NCBI GenBank assembly: GCA_031267205.1
Contig: JAIRZN010000111.1
Span: 1-27,425, forward strand
DNA: 27,425 nt
Origin: Tannerellaceae bacterium
GTDB taxonomy: Bacteria; Bacteroidota; Bacteroidia; Bacteroidales; Tannerellaceae
Reading direction: 5' to 3'
The translations under genes and the position numbers were made by a program. Below are positions 23,266 through 27,425 of this stretch, in pieces. The notes beneath the pieces are model-generated. The model was not told the DNA's origin. It saw only the letters and a list, made by a program, of their open reading frames with translations, and ran no database searches. The stretch's first letter is position 1. Every line of letters starts with the position of its first letter.

Positions 23266-24648
23266 TTAATTGTTATCAAGTGGTTTGCCGGGTACGGGAA
23301 CGGTAAAGGGCTTCATATCCATCTTGGCCGTGAGGTCGACATCGACAGGCATATAGTCAAGCGCGGCGACAGTCATCTCATCCCATGTCGTCTTTCCGCC
23401 CGTATAGGCCGATTCGCGCCCCATGATGGCTGCCATATTAGCGACGGCCGTTTCGGAGGCCTGGTCGATGGTCTTTTCTCCGCGTATATGGTTTATCCAG
23501 TTTACATGTTCGAGCGTGTAGGGATCGGTCTGTTTGAAGTTCTGCTTTTCGGCTTCTTCGTCGAATTTCCATAGGGTAACGCCTGCGAGGTCTTTTATTT
23601 CCATCGTCTCGCTGTTCCATGAACCTTTTGCGCCCTGAATGAACTCGCTGACATTGCCGGCGCATCCGTTCATCTGGCGGCACATGCTGTGCAGATGGAT
23701 GCCGTTTTCCATTTCAAAGTCGACGCTGAAGTTGTCGTACTGGTCGCCTGTGATACGGCGTTGGCGCGAGCCGAAGCCTGTTGCGCTGACGGGCCGCAAT
23801 CCGGTGAACCAGGTGAACACGTCTATATTATGTACGTGCTGTTCGACGATATGATCTCCCGACAGCCATTTCCAGTTTACCCAGTCGCGTATCATCCATT
23901 CGCAATCGCTCCATCCCGGCCTGCGTTCGTTGAACCATAGCATGTTTTGATTCCAGTAGACTACGCCTCCGGTTATTTCGCCGATTAGTCCGTTCTGTAT
24001 CTGTTTGTAGGATTCTACGTAGTTGCGTTGGTGGTGGCGTTGCGTGCCGGTTATGACGCAGAGGTTCTTGGCCGTAGCCTGTTTAGCCGTAGCCACGATG
24101 GTGCGGTAGCCTACGGGGTCGACGCAGATGGGCTTTTCGAGGAACGAATGCTTGTTCTTTTCCGTTGCATACTGGAAATGTATGGGGCGGAAGTTAGGCG
24201 GGGTGGCGATGATTACTACGTCTACGTCGCTGTCGATTACCTGCTTGTAGGCGTCAAGGCCTGTGAAGCGTTGGCTTTCGGGGATGTCGATGCCTTTTTC
24301 GTTTTTCAGCTTCGCGGCCAGGTCGTCTGCGCGGTCTTTAAAGGTGTCGCCGAGTACGGTTATCGTCACGCCGTTAGCTGCATTGAGGAAGTTGATTGCC
24401 GCACCCGAACCGCGACCGCCGCATCCGATAACGCCGGCTTTCAGCGGTCGCCCGTCGGTAGCCAGATCCACTAAATCGGGCACATAGTACGTGCCGGAGG
24501 CTTTAAGCGGTTTGGGGGCATTGCTGCTTCCGCCTCCGCTGCATGAAGTTAACGCTGTTGCGCCGCCTGTTCCCAAAGCGCCTAAGGCGCCTGCCATTGC
24601 TGAGCTTTTCAGGAAGGATCTTCTGTTAATACTGTTTTCTTGTTTCAT
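23266..24648 (-). CDS. Exported Gfo/Idh/MocA oxidoreductase
   Basis: 460 residues. A Tat signal (NRRSFLKSSAMAGALGAL) is followed by a lipobox-like ALTSC (C36), so it should be exported with its cofactor bound. The Rossmann domain begins LKAGVIGCGGRGSG (GxGGxG) and includes FLEKPI, the EKP motif of the family, with the catalytic lysine. The C-terminal half (about 230-450) is the usual beta-sheet domain with QHVHNIDVFTW, whose histidines match the family's active-site region. It should oxidise or reduce a sugar or glycoside with a tightly bound NAD(P). It sits between the cytochrome fusion gene (25 bases upstream) and the TIM-barrel gene. Confidence 0.9.
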   Translation of the reverse strand: MKQENSINRRSFLKSSAMAGALGALGTGGATALTSCSGGGSSNAPKPLKASGTYYVPDLVDLATDGRPLKAGVIGCGGRGSGAAINFLNAANGVTITVLGDTFKDRADDLAAKLKNEKGIDIPESQRFTGLDAYKQVIDSDVDVVIIATPPNFRPIHFQYATEKNKHSFLEKPICVDPVGYRTIVATAKQATAKNLCVITGTQRHHQRNYVESYKQIQNGLIGEITGGVVYWNQNMLWFNERRPGWSDCEWMIRDWVNWKWLSGDHIVEQHVHNIDVFTWFTGLRPVSATGFGSRQRRITGDQYDNFSVDFEMENGIHLHSMCRQMNGCAGNVSEFIQGAKGSWNSETMEIKDLAGVTLWKFDEEAEKQNFKQTDPYTLEHVNWINHIRGEKTIDQASETAVANMAAIMGRESAYTGGKTTWDEMTVAALDYMPVDVDLTAKMDMKPFTVPVPGKPLDNN

Positions 24649-24673
24649 GGTAATATTGTTTTAAAAATTAAGA

Positions 24674-26257
24674 TTATCGTGTTACGATAGAAGAATCCGG
24701 CTCGCATACGACACGGAAGCCGATTCCGCGCATATCCGAGTACCACCAGATGCTTTTGGGCTGTTGGGGGTCTGTCTTGAGCCATGCTTCATGCCGGGTG
24801 TAATCGCGGGCCGCCGCACGCACATCGGCAGCGTCGGAGGCGTAGTTGCCTCCGCGTATTACCCATTCATCGCCTCCGGTCGCCAACGGGTCCGTCAGGT
24901 TTGTCCCCTTGCGGTAGGCTTCGGGATCGTATTTGTCGGCGCAGTATTCCATGACGTTGCCGAGCATATTTTTTAAGCCTAAGGGGTTGGGCTTCACTTC
25001 GGACGGTTCCTGTGTCCTGTTCCTGCTGTTTTTGGAGTATATGACGTAAGAGCTGATGCTGTCCGTTTTGGCGTCGATGAATTTGCGTATGAATCCGCGG
25101 TCGGAGAACTTGGCAGGGTCTCCGGCAAAGAAGTAAGGCGTCGTCGCTCCTCCACGCGCTGCATATTCCCATTCGGCTTCGGTGGGGAGGCGATATTTCC
25201 TTCCCGTCTTCTTAGAGAGCCATTGGCAGAACGTTTCGGCCGCGTAATGGGTCATTGTGATAGCCGGGCGGTCGCCCATGCCCCATCCCTGGTCGGGGAG
25301 GCCGAATGGCGGCGTCGGGCCGGAGATGGCGTCGACAGCGGGATTGCTATTGTTTGCATAGACGGTTTCGGGAGGCGTGCGTCCTTCGCTCATGGTGTTG
25401 GCGTAGAAGGCCCAGTATTGGTTCCAGGTCGTTTCTACTTCGGCCATGAAGAAGGGGCTGACGGCGACGGTGCGCACGGGAGCCTCGTCGGCTTTGTGGA
25501 AGGATTCCTTTTCCGGACTGCCCATCGTAAATTCGCCTCCCTGTATGGCTATCATGCGTATTGAGACGGCTGTTCCGGGTATCTGTTCCGTGTAAGCGGC
25601 GAAGGTTGCGACTTCGGCAGGGGTTTTGAAGAAGAGGCTTGTGTCGTTAGCGGCGCGGTTGGAGGCGTTAAGCCCCGGTATGCCCGTCATCTTTCCGTGC
25701 GTGTAGTTGGGATTATAATGTCCGGCGTCCAAGTGGCAACTGATGCACTGCAAGTCGAGTTTTTTTTCATTTTCTTCATAGTACAGGTGAGCGGTAATAG
25801 CGTCGTTGGTTATGCCTTCAGGGAAGAGGTTCTGGTGACATTCCTTGCATGATTCGTTCGGGATATAGGTTACGGCGTGTTCGAGTTCGGAGAGCCTGTC
25901 CCATTCAAAGTCGACGCTGTCTTTGGTCATCCATCCCCAGACATCCTTCAGTCCCAGCCGGGCCTTGGCCGTGTAGTGCGCCCAAGTGTTGTGCTGCGGA
26001 GGGAGGTGGCAATCCACGCAATGTACTTTCGTGCCGCTGTGGTTATTTACGTGTTTGGATAGCTTCCAACTATTCTCCACGTGCGGATGTACGTGGCACA
26101 TCATACACGACTCGTCGGTTGAGAAATAAACTGATGTCATATACAGACCGGTTATCAAGGTCATGCCCAGAAGCACGCCGGCAAGCAGAAAGAGTATCCC
26201 CTTTCTACTTGGTTTGTTTCTTGCCGGCGCATAGCGTTTGGAACTTCTTCTCATCAT
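24674..26257 (-). CDS. NapC/NirT-type tetraheme cytochrome fused to a SUMF1/FGE-type domain
   Basis: 527 residues. One membrane helix (about 20-42) is followed by four CxxCH heme sites: C51-H55, C80-H84, C137-H141 and C171-H175, the NapC/NrfH layout of a quinol-oxidising membrane cytochrome. After a linker (about 195-230) comes a complete SUMF1/formylglycine-generating-enzyme type domain (about 231-527), with GGEFTMGSPEK, YRLPTEAEWEYAARGG, MLGNVMEYCAD and the ending IGFRVV. The paired cysteines that make FGE catalytic are absent from the RGGNY...GFRVV stretch, so formylglycine formation is unlikely. Both domains would sit in the periplasm. I start at the ATG at 26257, one base after the preceding stop; a TTG at 26266 is possible. 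Confidence 0.92.
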   Translation of the reverse strand: MMRRSSKRYAPARNKPSRKGILFLLAGVLLGMTLITGLYMTSVYFSTDESCMMCHVHPHVENSWKLSKHVNNHSGTKVHCVDCHLPPQHNTWAHYTAKARLGLKDVWGWMTKDSVDFEWDRLSELEHAVTYIPNESCKECHQNLFPEGITNDAITAHLYYEENEKKLDLQCISCHLDAGHYNPNYTHGKMTGIPGLNASNRAANDTSLFFKTPAEVATFAAYTEQIPGTAVSIRMIAIQGGEFTMGSPEKESFHKADEAPVRTVAVSPFFMAEVETTWNQYWAFYANTMSEGRTPPETVYANNSNPAVDAISGPTPPFGLPDQGWGMGDRPAITMTHYAAETFCQWLSKKTGRKYRLPTEAEWEYAARGGATTPYFFAGDPAKFSDRGFIRKFIDAKTDSISSYVIYSKNSRNRTQEPSEVKPNPLGLKNMLGNVMEYCADKYDPEAYRKGTNLTDPLATGGDEWVIRGGNYASDAADVRAAARDYTRHEAWLKTDPQQPKSIWWYSDMRGIGFRVVCEPDSSIVTR

Positions 26258-26258
26258 G

Positions 26259-27425
26259 TCAGTCAATCCACTTTTGCCATTTCTGCTTATTGTTGTACCC
26301 TGATTCCACCATTGTTTCGATGAATTGCAACCCCCTCACGCCGTCGTGTACCGTTGGGAAGTCCAAAGCTTGCGGCGCGGGCTTTACGCCGTTTTTCGCG
26401 GCGCGCAGGGTGTCGGCGAAGTTGCGGTATATGTTAGCGAAGGATTCGATAAAGCCCTCCGGGTGCCCGCCTGGCGTCCGTGAGTTGTACTTGGAGAGGT
26501 TGCCTGAGAAGCTGTTGTTGCCTGTGCGTATGATTTCCTTCGGACGGTTTGTCCATTTCAGGTATAGAGTGTTGGGTTCTTCCTGGTTCCATTCGAGGCC
26601 GCCTTTTTCGCCGTATACGCGGATGCTGAGCCTGTTTTCTTCGCCGGCGGCGATCTGGGTGCAGGTCAGCGTTCCTACAACGCCTTTTTCGTAGTGCAAA
26701 AGGGCTGCGGCATCGTCGTCTATCGGCCTGCCGGGTGCGAAGGCTTTGAGGTCGGCGCACAGCTCGGTGACTTTAAGCCCGCTGATGTATTCGCTCAAGT
26801 GCCAGGCATGCGTCCCGATGTCGCCCACGCTGCCGGCTTTGCCCGAACGTTTGGGGTCGGTGCGCCATCCGGCATTGTTGCCTCCGAGTAGTTCGATGCG
26901 TTCGGAAAGCCATCCTTGCGAGTATTCGACGTATATGCGGCGGAGGTTGCCGAGTTCGCCGGCGGCGATCCTTTCCTTTGCTTCCTTGACGGCGGGATAG
27001 CCTGAGTAGACGTGCGTCAGAGCGAGGATAAGGCCCGTTTCTTCCACCTTCTTGCGGAGTTGCTTGGCTTCGTCTAAGGAGAATGTCATCGGTTTGTCCA
27101 CCACGACGTGGAAACCTCTGTCGAGTGCCATCATAGCGGGTTCAAAATGCCATTTATTAGGCGTCACGATTGTCACGAAGTCCATACGTTCGCCTTCGGG
27201 AAGTTTCACTTCGTTTTCAAACATTTCGTGATAGTCCCTGTAAATCCTGCTTTCGGGAAGATAGTAAGAGCGTCCGGAACTCAGGGATATTTCAGGGTCT
27301 ACGCTGAAGCATCCGCATACGAGTTCGATCTGATTGTCTACAAAGGCCGCGCTACGGTGAACGGCTCCTATGAAGCCGTCGCTTCCGCCACCTACCATGC
27401 CCATTCTGATTTTCCTGTTATTCAT
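26259..27425 (-). CDS. Cytoplasmic Gfo/Idh/MocA oxidoreductase
   Basis: 388 residues with no signal peptide. The Rossmann motif is IRMGMVGGGSDGFIGAVH. VVDKPM replaces the usual EKP, keeping the lysine, and DIGTHAWHLSEYI supplies the histidine-containing active-site segment. The C-terminus contains GHPEGFIESFANIYRNFADT, typical of inositol-dehydrogenase and dehydrogenase-like members. It probably oxidises or reduces a sugar or polyol with NAD(P). The start codon lies at the extreme right edge, so a longer form or a further upstream gene cannot be excluded, though the N-terminus looks complete. It is the first visible gene of the six-gene operon; the promoter must be outside the window. Confidence 0.88.
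   Translation of the reverse strand: MNNRKIRMGMVGGGSDGFIGAVHRSAAFVDNQIELVCGCFSVDPEISLSSGRSYYLPESRIYRDYHEMFENEVKLPEGERMDFVTIVTPNKWHFEPAMMALDRGFHVVVDKPMTFSLDEAKQLRKKVEETGLILALTHVYSGYPAVKEAKERIAAGELGNLRRIYVEYSQGWLSERIELLGGNNAGWRTDPKRSGKAGSVGDIGTHAWHLSEYISGLKVTELCADLKAFAPGRPIDDDAAALLHYEKGVVGTLTCTQIAAGEENRLSIRVYGEKGGLEWNQEEPNTLYLKWTNRPKEIIRTGNNSFSGNLSKYNSRTPGGHPEGFIESFANIYRNFADTLRAAKNGVKPAPQALDFPTVHDGVRGLQFIETMVESGYNNKQKWQKWID

Noticed and set aside
24674..26257. Annotation as an active formylglycine-generating enzyme
   Set aside because: The paired active-site cysteines are not present in the C-terminal motif region and no sulfatase gene is in the window.
25849..26694. 281-residue plus-strand frame opposite the cytochrome and oxidoreductase genes
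   Set aside because: It is antisense to well-supported heme-motif and Rossmann coding sequence, has a Ser/Arg/Cys-rich shadow composition and no domain.

Overview
The window looks like chromosomal DNA of a Bacteroidales bacterium (phylum Bacteroidota). The evidence is the protein families (DUF6722, DUF6261, DUF4105, a Bacteroidales-type alkaline-phosphatase-fold protein, an about 1,100-residue SecA, and a hemerythrin-fold/LuxR gene pair), the absence of clear Shine-Dalgarno sequences before most starts, and several matches to the Bacteroidota promoter pattern TTTG...TAnnTTTG. The species cannot be fixed from sequence alone; a Parabacteroides/Tannerella-like relative is a guess. No tRNA, rRNA, CRISPR, phage or transposase gene was seen.

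Layout. 1-1273: the tail of an upstream gene, a YgjP-like M48 metallopeptidase, and two tiny overlapping membrane-protein genes on the minus strand. 1359-4762: a histidine-biosynthesis block hisH-hisA-hisF-hisIE followed 11 bases later by an ftsE-type ABC ATPase. 4775-5663 (minus): an ECF-type sigma factor with a 107-residue membrane protein in front of it. 5870-6634: a multi-pass membrane protein, followed by a good intrinsic terminator facing the terminator of the next minus-strand gene. 6966-8111 (minus): a DUF6261 protein with an extra C-terminal region. 8193-8840: a gene-free island of stacked repeats. 8935-11688: a DUF4105 protein and a secreted alkaline-phosphatase-fold protein that lacks part of the usual metal site. 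11755-15102: secA. 15128-20529: a tightly packed run of a methyltransferase-glycosyltransferase fusion, a GT-C-type membrane protein and polyphosphate kinase 1. 20558-21035: a second repeat array. 21043-27425 (minus): a six-gene operon of a cytoplasmic Gfo/Idh/MocA oxidoreductase, a NapC/NirT tetraheme cytochrome fused to a SUMF1-type domain, an exported Gfo/Idh/MocA oxidoreductase, an exported sugar-isomerase-like TIM barrel, a hemerythrin-fold protein and a LuxR-type regulator.

Two things stand out. First, two intergenic arrays about 12 kb apart have exactly the same 41-base period and the same frame (CCC, six bases, GGGAAAGCT, then an A-rich stretch), but with different central hexamers. 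The first array is also enclosed by perfect 48-base inverted arms. This appears to be a family of helically phased, non-coding repeats; its function is unknown. Second, the minus-strand operon combines exported sugar-oxidation-type enzymes with a membrane tetraheme cytochrome carrying a SUMF1 domain without the catalytic cysteines. It ends in a hemerythrin-fold/LuxR pair whose metal-binding and phosphoacceptor residues look degenerate. A plausible but untested reading is an envelope sugar-redox pathway wired to the quinone pool with its own regulator.
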